NCBI RefSeq assembly: GCF_002858805.1
Contig: NZ_PJZI01000044.1
Location: 1 to 38,078, forward strand
Length of the DNA: 38,078 bases
From: Chimaeribacter arupi
GTDB taxonomy: Bacteria > Pseudomonadota > Gammaproteobacteria > Enterobacterales > Enterobacteriaceae
Direction of reading: 5' to 3'
This document shows positions 17,530 to 25,908 of this stretch, piece after piece. The notes under the pieces were generated by a model. The model had not been told where the DNA came from and ran no database searches. It saw only the letters and a program-made list of their open reading frames with translations. A program made the position numbers and the translations under genes. Position 1 is the stretch's first letter; every line of letters begins with the position of its first letter.

Positions 17530-17557
17530 GCTGTCCGCTGCAGGGCGGGCAGCTTTT
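17530..17557 (+). terminator. Rho-independent terminator of the ABC/oxidoreductase operon
   Basis: GCTGTCCGC (17530-17538) pairs with GCGGGCAGC (17545-17553), one T-G pair, loop TGCAGG, followed by TTTT. It lies 8 bp after the FAD oxidoreductase stop codon. Confidence 0.8.
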
Positions 17558-17708
17558 CCGCACCCTGTATTCAGTCACCCGGCAAGCTATTCGTTCCCAT
17601 AATTTGACGCCCCTCAGAGACTTTACTTTTCCCGCCCTTATCAACGCCATTCTCCCCTGCCAGTGCATACACTATTTCCCATCATGTCCTGTCTGACCCG
17701 GAGACCCG

Positions 17709-18281
17709 ATGCGCAACGCTTTTTCCTGGATTAACGAACCGCAACAGTGGCACTACCAGAACGATAAATTAACGGTGGTCACGGATGACCACACCGATTT
17801 CTGGCGCAAGACCTGGTACGGCTTCGAACGCTTTTCCGGCCATATTTACGCAACAGATGCGGCCGACGATTTCACCTTTCAGGTGAAAGTATGCGCCGAC
17901 TTCAACACGCTCTACGATCAGGCCGGGATTATGCTGATGGCCGACGACCAGCACTGGCTGAAAGCGGGCATCGAGTACAACGACGGCGCGCCCGCCATCG
18001 GCAGCGTGCTGACGCTCAGCCACTCCGACTGGGCGACCGGCATTTTCCCCGGCGACCCGTGCACCTTCTGGCTCCGCCTGACCCGCAAAGGCGACAGCCT
18101 GCGGTTACAGTACTCCACCGACGGCCGGCACTGGCCGCTGCTGCGCTTAAGCTATTTCCCGGCAGGATCTGTGAGAGTCGGTGTGATGTGCTGCACCCCA
18201 GAACGCCGCGGATTAGAGGTCGAATTCTTGGATATGGCGCTCACCCCGCCGCTGGATAAAGCGCTACATGATTTGAGCTGA
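17709..18281 (+). CDS. DUF1349 (concanavalin-like) protein
   Basis: This 190-residue protein has the DUF1349 pattern: FSWINEPQQWHYQNDKLTV at the N-terminus, DFWRKTWYGFERFSGH, YDQAGIMLMADDQHWLKAGIEY in the middle, and VRVGVMCCTPERRGLEVEF near the end. The fold is a beta-sandwich like concanavalin and laminin-G domains. Relatives include yeast enolase regulators and uncharacterised bacterial proteins, often near sugar genes. There is no signal peptide, so it is cytoplasmic. It lies 187 bp after the preceding operon's gene and beyond that operon's terminator, so it is likely expressed on its own. No function is established for this family. Confidence 0.85.
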   Translation: MRNAFSWINEPQQWHYQNDKLTVVTDDHTDFWRKTWYGFERFSGHIYATDAADDFTFQVKVCADFNTLYDQAGIMLMADDQHWLKAGIEYNDGAPAIGSVLTLSHSDWATGIFPGDPCTFWLRLTRKGDSLRLQYSTDGRHWPLLRLSYFPAGSVRVGVMCCTPERRGLEVEFLDMALTPPLDKALHDLS

Positions 18282-18282
18282 A

Positions 18283-18317
18283 ATAATAAGGCACGCGTTT
18301 ATTGCGTGCCTTATTAT
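18283..18317 (+). terminator. Rho-independent terminator after the DUF1349 gene
   Basis: The 14-bp perfect stem ATAATAAGGCACGC (18283-18296) / GCGTGCCTTATTAT (18304-18317) has a 7-nt loop. The A-rich and T-rich arms allow termination from either strand. It marks the left border of the defence region. Confidence 0.85.
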
Positions 18318-18425
18318 ATTTAAAACCCTCAGACTTCTTTTATTTACCCTAATAAAAAAGGAATACATGTCGCATTATTTCTCCGATGATTTTCATTTAT
18401 TTTCATCTGGCTTTTCATTGCGTAA

Positions 18426-18441
18426 CTGGCTATTTTTACAG
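18426..18441 (+). promoter_or_regulatory. Candidate LexA box upstream of symE
   Basis: CTGGCTATTTTTACAG matches the LexA pattern CTGT-N8-ACAG with one mismatch and the correct 8-nt spacer, AT-rich as expected. E. coli symE is SOS-induced through LexA. This site lies about 75 bp before the symE start. Confidence 0.5.
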
Positions 18442-18449
18442 GGTAATTA

Positions 18450-18523
18450 AGCGCGGTAAAGATGTGCAGCAACACACCTTTACCGCTGACCACAATAGCT
18501 AATGGAGGTAGTCATTATGGCTG
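18450..18523 (-). ncRNA. symR: Predicted SymR-like antisense RNA overlapping the symE start
   Basis: In E. coli a ~77-nt antisense RNA, SymR, covers the symE ribosome site. Here a minus-strand -10-like TACAAT (18535-18530) would start transcription near 18523. A strong hairpin (18453-18486: 13 bp with one mismatch, loop CAGCAA) could end it, giving about 70-75 nt that cover the symE GGAGG and ATG. The -35 element is poor and no T-run follows the hairpin, so the RNA is predicted only. Confidence 0.5.
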
Positions 18524-18870
18524 CACAGGATTGTATTGCAGAAAATTCAGGAACAGAAGCCACCCAGGAGACTATTCGCCGTTTAAAAGTCAGTTATGCG
18601 AGCCGTTATCCAGATTACACCCGTATTCCAGCAGTAATTATGAAAGGCAAATGGCTGGCAGCGGCAGGGTTTGATACCGGGACTGAAGTTGATGTGCGGG
18701 TGATGAAGGGGTGCATTGTGCTGATGGCGAAAGAGGTGCAGGAGGAGAAACCGCAGTACAAGGCGGAACCGGAGCTGATGCAGGCCCTGCGCCGGGTAGA
18801 GAGGCTTTCGAAGCGGAAGCAGAAGCAGGTGTGGGCGTTTATTGATGGTGTTGTGGGGAAGCGGGTGTAG
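18517..18870 (+). CDS. symE: SymE-family toxin (AbrB-fold SOS-induced toxin)
   Basis: The core SYASRYPDYTRIPAVIMKGKWLAAAGFDTGTEVDVRVMKGCIVLMA (residues ~27-71) matches SymE, which has a SpoVT-AbrB-type fold but acts as a toxin. In E. coli it blocks growth through nucleoid condensation or RNA effects and is held down by LexA and the antisense RNA SymR. The chosen start (18517) follows GGAGG; a start at 18502 lies in front of that ribosome site and is unlikely. The C-terminal helix ELMQALRRVERLSKRKQKQVWAFIDGVV is conserved. The length, 117 residues, is normal for the family. E. coli symE lies next to hsdRMS; here a TIR module has been placed between them. Confidence 0.9.
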   Translation: MAAQDCIAENSGTEATQETIRRLKVSYASRYPDYTRIPAVIMKGKWLAAAGFDTGTEVDVRVMKGCIVLMAKEVQEEKPQYKAEPELMQALRRVERLSKRKQKQVWAFIDGVVGKRV

Positions 18871-19209
18871 GGGATGTATACCGCACTTTATGGTCGTTAT
18901 GCCTGTCATCTTTACAGCGGTGAACTAAAGTACCACTTGGCATACGACACTATGCCTATGATTTGAACATACCGAAATAGGATTAAAGGGCAATGGTCGA
19001 CATCATTGCCCTATGTGAAATCAGATGCAGATGAGCAACAGTTTATTTAACATCTACAATACTTCTTACCTGACACGATATTTAAGATCAGAAAAAATGC
19101 AATGTACTAACAATTACCATAATAAATATTATTTACGCATTGGCAGCTTTAGCAATAAATCGCAAATGATATCATCAATGTTGAATTAGTATGGTCTAAA
19201 ATATTAGAG
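18871..19209. other. 339-bp gap between symE and the TIR module, no gene
   Basis: I see no coding region here. The only clear structure is an inverted repeat AGGGCAATG (18987-18995) / CATTGCCCT (19004-19012), whose 8-nt loop includes the palindrome GTCGAC. It lacks a T-run, so it may be a protein-binding site or a rho-dependent end. The rest is AT-rich, like insertion-border DNA. Confidence 0.6.
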
Positions 19210-19518
19210 TTAACAGCCATTAAGATAATGTTTTTTACATTCCTCTATGGCTGAAAACATATCCCGACTAGGACGCATTTGATCAGCGATTGTCATTTGT
19301 AATCCTCCCTCTTGGAATCCTAGATGCTCCAGACTGATAATTTCATCTGTTTTGACCCAATACTTATCTCCGTTTTCCACCAACATCTTTTCACGGTAAA
19401 CTACAATTTTTTCAGGATAGTCAGTGCGTTTTCCTTCTTTTAAAAATATTTCGTAACGGACATATCCATTGCTTTCGTCTCCAAGTAACAGCACCTTGGC
19501 AAGGTTAAGTTGTACCAT
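19210..19518 (-). CDS. Small protein of unknown function downstream of the TIR gene
   Basis: I do not recognise this 102-residue protein. It has mixed composition with no signal peptide or membrane segment, and looks like a small mostly beta protein (YVRYEIFLKEGKR, KIVVYREKMLVENGDKYWVKTDEI) ending in a helix (MFSAIEECKKHYL). AAGGA precedes the ATG at about 7 nt, supporting a real gene. It is on the same strand as, and 76 bp downstream of, the TIR gene, so the two are probably one transcription unit. A regulatory or immunity role would be plausible but is not shown by the sequence. Confidence 0.65.
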   Translation of the reverse strand: MVQLNLAKVLLLGDESNGYVRYEIFLKEGKRTDYPEKIVVYREKMLVENGDKYWVKTDEIISLEHLGFQEGGLQMTIADQMRPSRDMFSAIEECKKHYLNGC

Positions 19519-19594
19519 TTCTATATCCTTATCGTAATTTGTCAGTACCGGCTTCGTTCAAATTGGGCTAAGTAAACGATTCTGGGGCGATTAA

Positions 19595-20572
19595 TCATCG
19601 AGACATACGTTGCTTGATTACTCCGAAGAACATTCCCCAGAGATGTTCTGACATCCCTTCGTTTGTCAGCAGCTCTTCTCGTGAGTTACCGCTGCTAAAT
19701 CCGCCCATCAGAGCACGGAAACCGAGAGATTGACCATTATCAGCAAGGCTCAGGCTTTCGTTAATGCTGTTTCGAACAACGTTACCCTGGCTATAACAGA
19801 TATCCCCCATTCCATGGTGTTGATTGCCACGCCAGATGCCACATTGACCAACCTTGCTACCATTGACATACACTGAGCAAGTGAATGAATTCGCATCAAT
19901 TCGCTGGAAATCAACGTCTAACCCAGCATGACGATTTTTAAGTTCATCCAGCGAGTTTTCAAAATAACGAGCGACATACTCAAAACCCTCGTGGAGGGCG
20001 CGATCTTTATCCAGGTCGGTAAAGCTCTTGGGTAGGGAAAGATTGCTGGAACGCGGTGTAAAAACGGTGTCTGCTGCCTGAAGCATCGGATTCACCGGAG
20101 CTGCAGCGTGCACACTCTGCTGCGGCTTTTTCGCTTCCAAATTGGCAATGGCTCGGGAGACAGCATCGACGATCTGAACATAGCCTTCATCATGGCTGGA
20201 AAATCGGGTAATCGGCTTACCATCGATTGTCGCCGCCATAATGCTACCGAACGGTAGCTGATGCCAGGCGCACTCTCTTAAGATCACAGGAATGACCACC
20301 GCTTCACCTCGTTTGTGCCGCTCAAGCGCATTAGCCATTTCAACCTGATAGCAGTAATCAGAATTAATGAAATCGCTGCTGATCAGTAGCAGGATGATAT
20401 CTGCTTGCGAAAAGTACTGATCGATCTGACGCTCAAACTCCTGCCCAGGAACAATGCGGCGATCGTGCCATGTGGTGATCTTCCCCATTCGCTTCAGAGG
20501 TGACAAATGTTTCTCAAGTTCATTGCGTAGTGCTTCATCTACATGTGAGTAGGAAAAAACGAGAGTAGTCAT
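19595..20572 (-). CDS. TIR-domain protein with uncharacterised C-terminal domain
   Basis: The N-terminal ~140 residues form a TIR domain: box LVFSYSHVD (4-12), TTWHDRRIVPGQEFERQI (33-50), ADIILLLISSDFINSDYCYQVEM (57-79) and AVVIPVILRECAW (91-103). Glu78 occupies the position of the catalytic glutamate of NAD-degrading bacterial TIR proteins, so NADase activity is likely. A linker (~145-185) leads to a C-terminal domain (~190-325) I cannot assign; it has beta-strand patterns (FTCSVYVNGSKVGQCGIWRG) and ends in helices. It is probably the sensor part. A GGAG lies 12 nt before the ATG, a slightly long spacing. The gene lies divergent to hsdR. It is likely an abortive-infection defence effector. 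Confidence 0.85.
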   Translation of the reverse strand: MTTLVFSYSHVDEALRNELEKHLSPLKRMGKITTWHDRRIVPGQEFERQIDQYFSQADIILLLISSDFINSDYCYQVEMANALERHKRGEAVVIPVILRECAWHQLPFGSIMAATIDGKPITRFSSHDEGYVQIVDAVSRAIANLEAKKPQQSVHAAAPVNPMLQAADTVFTPRSSNLSLPKSFTDLDKDRALHEGFEYVARYFENSLDELKNRHAGLDVDFQRIDANSFTCSVYVNGSKVGQCGIWRGNQHHGMGDICYSQGNVVRNSINESLSLADNGQSLGFRALMGGFSSGNSREELLTNEGMSEHLWGMFFGVIKQRMSR

Positions 20573-20797
20573 AATGTTGAAATGCTCCTGAACTGATACC
20601 GTTTGAAAAGGCTATTCTGATTCTCAGTATAAAAAATCATCGTCACCAACAGTAGTGAATAGATGTTTGAACTATTCAAAGCGGTTACGTCAATTAATAC
20701 ATAGCATCGGTATGCCATCAAGCTCACTTCGTCAATTAGATTAATGTGATATTCTTTCCAAAAATTCTGTTGTATCCACGACATAAGGCGATGATTG

Positions 20798-23700
20798 ATG
20801 GAGCAGTCTCTCAATTTTGAAATGTTGCGCAGCCAGTGGCCGGAGCTGGCGGAACTCGCGTATATGGCGGAACGTTATGTCCACTCTGATCCGGAAAGCT
20901 GTCTGGTTAAGCTGCGCAACTACACTGAATTGATGGTGCGCTGGTTGTATCGTCAGGAACGACTGCCGGAAGGTATTAAGGCGAATCTTTACGATTTAAT
21001 GAATGCGGATGTCTTTACCAGCATGATGCCGGAAGCCATCATCATGAAAATGGATGCACTACGTATCCACGGTAACCGCGCCGCGCATGGCGGACGTATT
21101 AAAGCTAAAGATACCTACTGGCTGCTCAAGGAAGCGTATTTACTAGGGATTTGGCTGTATGTTCGCTACGCACACGGGAATGTTGATGACTGCCCCAAAT
21201 TCTCTCTCCCTCCGTTAACACAATCTTCAGGTCGTGCAGATGATAAACGTCTGGAAGATGCAATCAGAGCTCAGGATGAAAGCCGTGAGCGTGAACTGGC
21301 GTTACAACGCGCACTACAGCAAGAGCAGGAGAAGGCCGAACACCTTACTCAGCGCCTGAATGAAGCCAGAGCACGTAACCAGCATGTTGCCGATATCCTC
21401 TCTATTGATGAAGCGGAAACCCGCCGACGCCTGATTGACTCCCGCCTGCTTGCTGCTGACTGGAATGTAGGTGAAGAACTTAAAAATACCGATCAGGTTA
21501 CACAGGAACACCCAGTAAAAGAACAGCCTACCGCAACCGGCAACGGTTATGCGGATTATGTCTTATGGGATGAAGCACACAAACCGCTGGCGGTGGTAGA
21601 GGCAAAAAAAACCAGCGTCAATGCCGAGCAAGGACGAATTCAGGCCCGACTGTATGCAGACTGGCTTGAAAAGGAATATGGTCAGCGTCCGGTCATCTTC
21701 TATACCAACGGCTACGACATCTGGCTGTGGGACGACCATAAAACTCATGGCTATCCTCCACGCCGGGTATTTGGCTTCTACAGCAAGGAAAGCCTGCAAT
21801 ATCTTATTCAACAGCGTGAAACCCGTCTGCCGCTGAACAGTGTGCCGCATGTTAAAGACAATGAAGGTAAGGCAGTCGCTGGGCGTCTTTATCAATTAGA
21901 AACCATTGCCCGCGTGAGTGAACGTTTTACAAATAAATATCGTCAGTCATTAATCGTTCAGGCCACCGGCACCGGTAAAACCCGTGTAGCGATTGCGCTA
22001 AGCAAACTGATGATTGATGCTCGCTGGGTAAAACGCGTCTTATTCCTTTGTGACCGCAAAGAGCTACGTAAACAGTCGGCAAATGCCTTTAATCAATTTA
22101 CCAATGAGCCGTTATATGTAGTTGGAAAATCGAAGAAAGCTGATAGGCAGAATGCGAGGATTTATATCGCCACCTATCCCGGCATGATGAAAATCATGGA
22201 TCATTTCGATGTCGGTTATTTCGATCTGATCATCGCCGATGAATCTCACCGCTCTATCTATAACGTCTACGGCGATCTGTTTAAGTATTTTGATGCTCTC
22301 CAGATTGGCCTGACGGCCACGCCGATCGATATGGTGAGTAAAACTACCTTCGGCCTGTTCGGCTGTGAGGGGCGAATCCCTACCGCTAACTACAGCCTGG
22401 AAGATGCCATCGCCGATAACAACCTGGTTCCCTATGAAGTTGTTACGCACACTACGGAATTCCTGCGCGAAGGCATCAGACGGGAGAAATTAAGCGACGC
22501 ACAAATCCGCGAGTTGGAGGAACAGGGTATCGATCCCAATACTCTGGAATTTGATGGCAAGGCGCTGGATCAAGCCATTTATAACAAAGACACTAACCGC
22601 TATATCCTGCGTAACCTGATGGAAAATGGCCTGAAAGATCGGGACGGCCAGCTCCCCGGTAAAACCATCATTTTCGCCCGTAACCACAAACACGCACTAT
22701 TGTTGAATGAATTGTTCGACGACATGTACCCGCAGTTTGCCGGACGCTTCTGCCAGGTCATCGATAACTACGATCCCCGTGCCGAGCAACTAATTGACGA
22801 TTTTAAAGGGCTGGATGAAAGCACCAACAAAGAGCTGACCATCGCTATCTCTGTTGACATGCTCGATACCGGTATTGATGTCCCGGAAATTGTAAATCTG
22901 GTCTTTGCCAAGCCGGTCAAATCGAAAGTAAAGTTCTGGCAGATGATTGGTCGTGGTACGCGTCTTTGTTCAGGGCTGTACGGCTACGATGATAACGGTA
23001 AGCCGCTGGATAAACAGAAATTCCGCATTTTCGATCACTGGGGCAACTTTGAGTATCACGAACTGCATACCGAAGAGGCCGAAGTGACAGCGACAAAATC
23101 GCTGGCGCAAAAACGCTTCGAGGCGTGGATTACACTAGGGGCCGCTGCGCAGCGTAAGTTCGACAAACAGGCGGTGGATTTAGTCGCTCACCAGCTCTGT
23201 GAGCAGATCAACGCGTTGGATGAAAAATCTATTGCCGTACAGGAAAAGTGGCAGCAAAAAGCGCAGTACAGCGATAAAAAGGTGTTGCGCCAGCTTTCCC
23301 CGAAAACACAGCAGGATCTATTATCCGTTCTGGCCCCGTTGATGCAGTGGCTGGACGTGCGCGGGCAGAGTGACGCAATGCGTTTCGATATGGATATTCT
23401 GGCGGCGCAAAACGCCCGTTATACCAACCCGGAAGAGCTGGATGTACTCTGGCCGGTCATCATCGAGAAAGTGGAACGTCTACCGCCGCATCTGGCTCAG
23501 GTGCAACAACAGGGACAGCGGATTAATCAGCTTCGTGATTTAGGCTGGTGGAAGCAAGCCAGCCTGGAAGAGCTGGAGGATATCCGTATTCATTTGCGCG
23601 GCATAATGCACCTGATGGAGAAAGATGCGACGCCGCAATTCGGCTCTATACAGGTGGATATTACCGAAGATGCGAATCTCATCCAGACGGAAACCCGCAA

Positions 23701-24211
23701 AACCAACATCCGTTCGATTGATTTCAAACTTTATCGCCAACAAGTTCAGGGGGCACTGGAGCCACTGTTCCAGCAAAATCCGGTACTGAAAAAAATCCGC
23801 AATGGCGAGCCGGTCACGCAAAGCGAGCTGGATGAGCTGGCGAAGCTGGTGCTGATCCAGAATCCGAATGTCGATATCCGGGCACTGAAAGAGTTCTACC
23901 CCCAGGCAACCGCTAGCCTGGATAAACTGCTACGTACCATCATCGGGATGGACAGCGACGCGGTAGAAGTGCGTTTTGCGCAGTTCGCCGCTGATAACAG
24001 CCTGACCAGCCAGCAATTGCGCTTCCTGTCACTGCTGAAAAACCATATCCGTGATTATGGCACCATTGAAATGCGGCAGCTCTTTGAACAGCCGTTTACG
24101 CATATCCACAACGAAGGCGTTACTGGTGTGTTCCCGGATTTAGAGCAAATTGTCCGGTTGCAAAAGATAGTCGAAGAGTTAGGTGTTGTGACCGACAGAG
24201 CGACGGTATAA
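20798..24211 (+). CDS. hsdR: Type I restriction enzyme R subunit (HsdR)
   Basis: The 1137-residue motor/nuclease subunit cuts unmodified DNA after translocation. The N-terminal ~125 residues look like a DUF4145-type helical domain, followed by a coiled region (~150-195). The PD-(D/E)XK nuclease includes AVVEAKK with E268 and K270. The SF2 helicase has Walker A ATGTGKT (389-395), DESH (481-484), GLTATP and IGRGTRLC. The C-terminal part resembles the EcoEI-type R C-terminal domain. A TTG three bases upstream is an alternative start; the ATG with AAGG before it is preferred. The gene has its own terminator and probably its own promoter in the 225 bp shared with the divergent TIR gene. Confidence 0.95.
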   Translation: MEQSLNFEMLRSQWPELAELAYMAERYVHSDPESCLVKLRNYTELMVRWLYRQERLPEGIKANLYDLMNADVFTSMMPEAIIMKMDALRIHGNRAAHGGRIKAKDTYWLLKEAYLLGIWLYVRYAHGNVDDCPKFSLPPLTQSSGRADDKRLEDAIRAQDESRERELALQRALQQEQEKAEHLTQRLNEARARNQHVADILSIDEAETRRRLIDSRLLAADWNVGEELKNTDQVTQEHPVKEQPTATGNGYADYVLWDEAHKPLAVVEAKKTSVNAEQGRIQARLYADWLEKEYGQRPVIFYTNGYDIWLWDDHKTHGYPPRRVFGFYSKESLQYLIQQRETRLPLNSVPHVKDNEGKAVAGRLYQLETIARVSERFTNKYRQSLIVQATGTGKTRVAIALSKLMIDARWVKRVLFLCDRKELRKQSANAFNQFTNEPLYVVGKSKKADRQNARIYIATYPGMMKIMDHFDVGYFDLIIADESHRSIYNVYGDLFKYFDALQIGLTATPIDMVSKTTFGLFGCEGRIPTANYSLEDAIADNNLVPYEVVTHTTEFLREGIRREKLSDAQIRELEEQGIDPNTLEFDGKALDQAIYNKDTNRYILRNLMENGLKDRDGQLPGKTIIFARNHKHALLLNELFDDMYPQFAGRFCQVIDNYDPRAEQLIDDFKGLDESTNKELTIAISVDMLDTGIDVPEIVNLVFAKPVKSKVKFWQMIGRGTRLCSGLYGYDDNGKPLDKQKFRIFDHWGNFEYHELHTEEAEVTATKSLAQKRFEAWITLGAAAQRKFDKQAVDLVAHQLCEQINALDEKSIAVQEKWQQKAQYSDKKVLRQLSPKTQQDLLSVLAPLMQWLDVRGQSDAMRFDMDILAAQNARYTNPEELDVLWPVIIEKVERLPPHLAQVQQQGQRINQLRDLGWWKQASLEELEDIRIHLRGIMHLMEKDATPQFGSIQVDITEDANLIQTETRKTNIRSIDFKLYRQQVQGALEPLFQQNPVLKKIRNGEPVTQSELDELAKLVLIQNPNVDIRALKEFYPQATASLDKLLRTIIGMDSDAVEVRFAQFAADNSLTSQQLRFLSLLKNHIRDYGTIEMRQLFEQPFTHIHNEGVTGVFPDLEQIVRLQKIVEELGVVTDRATV

Positions 24212-24223
24212 TACGCGCATGAC

Positions 24224-24244
24224 AAGCCCCGGCACGGGGCTTTT
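24224..24244 (+). terminator. Rho-independent terminator between hsdR and hsdM
   Basis: AAGCCCCG (24224-24231) pairs with CGGGGCTT (24235-24242) around a 3-nt loop and is followed by TTGTATTT. It separates hsdR from the hsdM-hsdS-ATPase-HNH transcription unit. Confidence 0.75.
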
Positions 24245-24273
24245 GTATTTATAACAGGGTATAGACGTTAACA

Positions 24274-25908
24274 ATGATTACCGGTGAATTAAAAAGTAAA
24301 ATCGACGGACTATGGGAAGATTTCTGGGTAGGCGGCATTACTAACCCGCTGACCGTAATCGAACAGATCACCTACCTAATGTACTCCCGTATGCTGGATA
24401 CCCAGGAACAACGGGACGAGAAGCGTAAACAAATCGCGGGTATTGATTTTAAACCGCGCTTTGCCCCAGAACAGCACGAGTTCCGTTTCAGCTACTACAG
24501 CAATCTTGGCTCGGATGAAATGATGGAAGTAGTGCGCGATGGCGTCTTTCAGCATTTCCGCCAACTCGGCCAGGCTGATGCGTCGAAGGTGACGCTGTTG
24601 GGCAACTTTATGAAAGATGCTCGTCTGGAGATCGTTAAGCCGTCATTGCTGACTAAAGCCGTGGAGGTGATCAAGAATCTGCCACTTGATCGTGGCGATA
24701 CCAAAGGCGATCTCTACGAATACCTGTTAAGCAAGCTGACTACCGCAGGGATCAATGGTCAATTCCGCACGCCGCGCCACATTATCCGCGCGATAGTCGA
24801 AATGATGGAACCGAATCCGGCGCGCGGTGAGACGATTTGCGATCCGGCCTGTGGCACCGGTGGTTTTCTGGCAACCAGCTATGAATATCTGCTGGAGAAG
24901 TACAGTTCGCTGGAGTCGATTCATACTGAGATTGGCACCAACGAACGCGGGGAACTGGAAGAGCAAAAAATCTTTACTGGAGATCTGCTGACGCCATGGC
25001 GTAACCATGTGGATAACAACATGTTCCACGGTTACGACTTTGATACCACGATGCTGCGTATCGCCGCCATGAACCTGATTATGCACGGTGTGGAAGCACC
25101 GGATATTCACTATCAGGACACCATGAGCCAGAGCTTCAGCACCAACTTTCCACAAGCCAGCAAAAACGGCTTCAATCTGATTCTGGCAAACCCGCCGTTT
25201 ACCGGTTCACTGGATGAGGAAGACATCGACTCAACGCTGTCGGCGATGGTGAAAACCAAGAAAACCGAGCTGCTCTTCTTGGCGCGGATTCTGCAAATGT
25301 TGAAAGTGGGTGGACGCAGCGCAACCATCGTTCCGCAGGGCGTGCTGTTTGGTTCTAGCAAAGCGCATCAATCGCTCCGTAAAACACTGGTGGAAGATAA
25401 CCAACTGGAAGCGGTGATTAATTTACCTTCTGGCGTATTCAAGCCTTATGCGGGCGTGGCGACAGCAATCCTGATCTTCACTAAAGGTGGTCAGACGGAT
25501 GAGGTATGGTTCTACGACCTGCACAATGACGGCTACAGCCTGGATGACAAGCGCAACCCGGTAAAAGACAACGATCTGCCACATCTGCTGGCAAGCTGGA
25601 AGCATTACCGTACCCTGCGCGGATTGCCGGTTGATAACTTTATGGGCGAGAAATTTTCCTCGTTGCTGAAGCAACAATATCCGAAAGGGATAGAGGCTGG
25701 CATTGATTTTAAAGATCGTACCCAGGCGGCGTTTGTAGTACCGAAAGGTGATATTGCTGCGCAGAAATACGACCTCTCCATTAACCGTTATAAAGAAGTG
25801 GTGTATCAGGCGGAGGAGTATGAAGATCCGAAGGTGATACTGAAGCAATTGAAGGACCTAGAGAAAGAGATTCAGGCGGATCTGGATGAGCTGGAGGGGA
25901 TGCTGTGA
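24274..25908 (+). CDS. hsdM: Type I restriction-modification methyltransferase (HsdM)
   Basis: This 544-residue N6-adenine methyltransferase has SAM motif [10 protein letters not shown] (190-198) and catalytic motif IV NPPF (306-309). The N-terminal ~130 residues form the HsdM helical domain ([15 protein letters not shown]). A C-terminal coiled-coil-like helix (~515-540, Leu/Glu/Lys-rich) should contact HsdS. With HsdS it methylates host sites; with HsdR it also forms the restriction complex. Its TGA overlaps the GTG start of hsdS by three bases, so the two are translationally coupled. Confidence 0.95.
   Translation: MITGELKSKIDGLWEDFWVGGITNPLTVIEQITYLMYSRMLDTQEQRDEKRKQIAGIDFKPRFAPEQHEFRFSYYSNLGSDEMMEVVRDGVFQHFRQLGQADASKVTLLGNFMKDARLEIVKPSLLTKAVEVIKNLPLDRGDTKGDLYEYLLSKLTTAGINGQFRTPRHIIRAIVEMMEPNPARGETICDPACGTGGFLATSYEYLLEKYSSLESIHTEIGTNERGELEEQKIFTGDLLTPWRNHVDNNMFHGYDFDTTMLRIAAMNLIMHGVEAPDIHYQDTMSQSFSTNFPQASKNGFNLILANPPFTGSLDEEDIDSTLSAMVKTKKTELLFLARILQMLKVGGRSATIVPQGVLFGSSKAHQSLRKTLVEDNQLEAVINLPSGVFKPYAGVATAILIFTKGGQTDEVWFYDLHNDGYSLDDKRNPVKDNDLPHLLASWKHYRTLRGLPVDNFMGEKFSSLLKQQYPKGIEAGIDFKDRTQAAFVVPKGDIAAQKYDLSINRYKEVVYQAEEYEDPKVILKQLKDLEKEIQADLDELEGML

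Noticed and set aside
16439-17668. 409-codon minus-strand frame opposite the FAD oxidoreductase gene
   Set aside because: It is an Arg/His/Ala-rich shadow of a GC-rich gene with clear family motifs on the other strand. The same applies to other long antisense frames in the sugar operons.
20569-20814. 81-codon minus-strand frame between the TIR gene and hsdR
   Set aside because: It runs through the divergent promoter region into the start of hsdR, has no family resemblance and looks like AT-rich chance coding.
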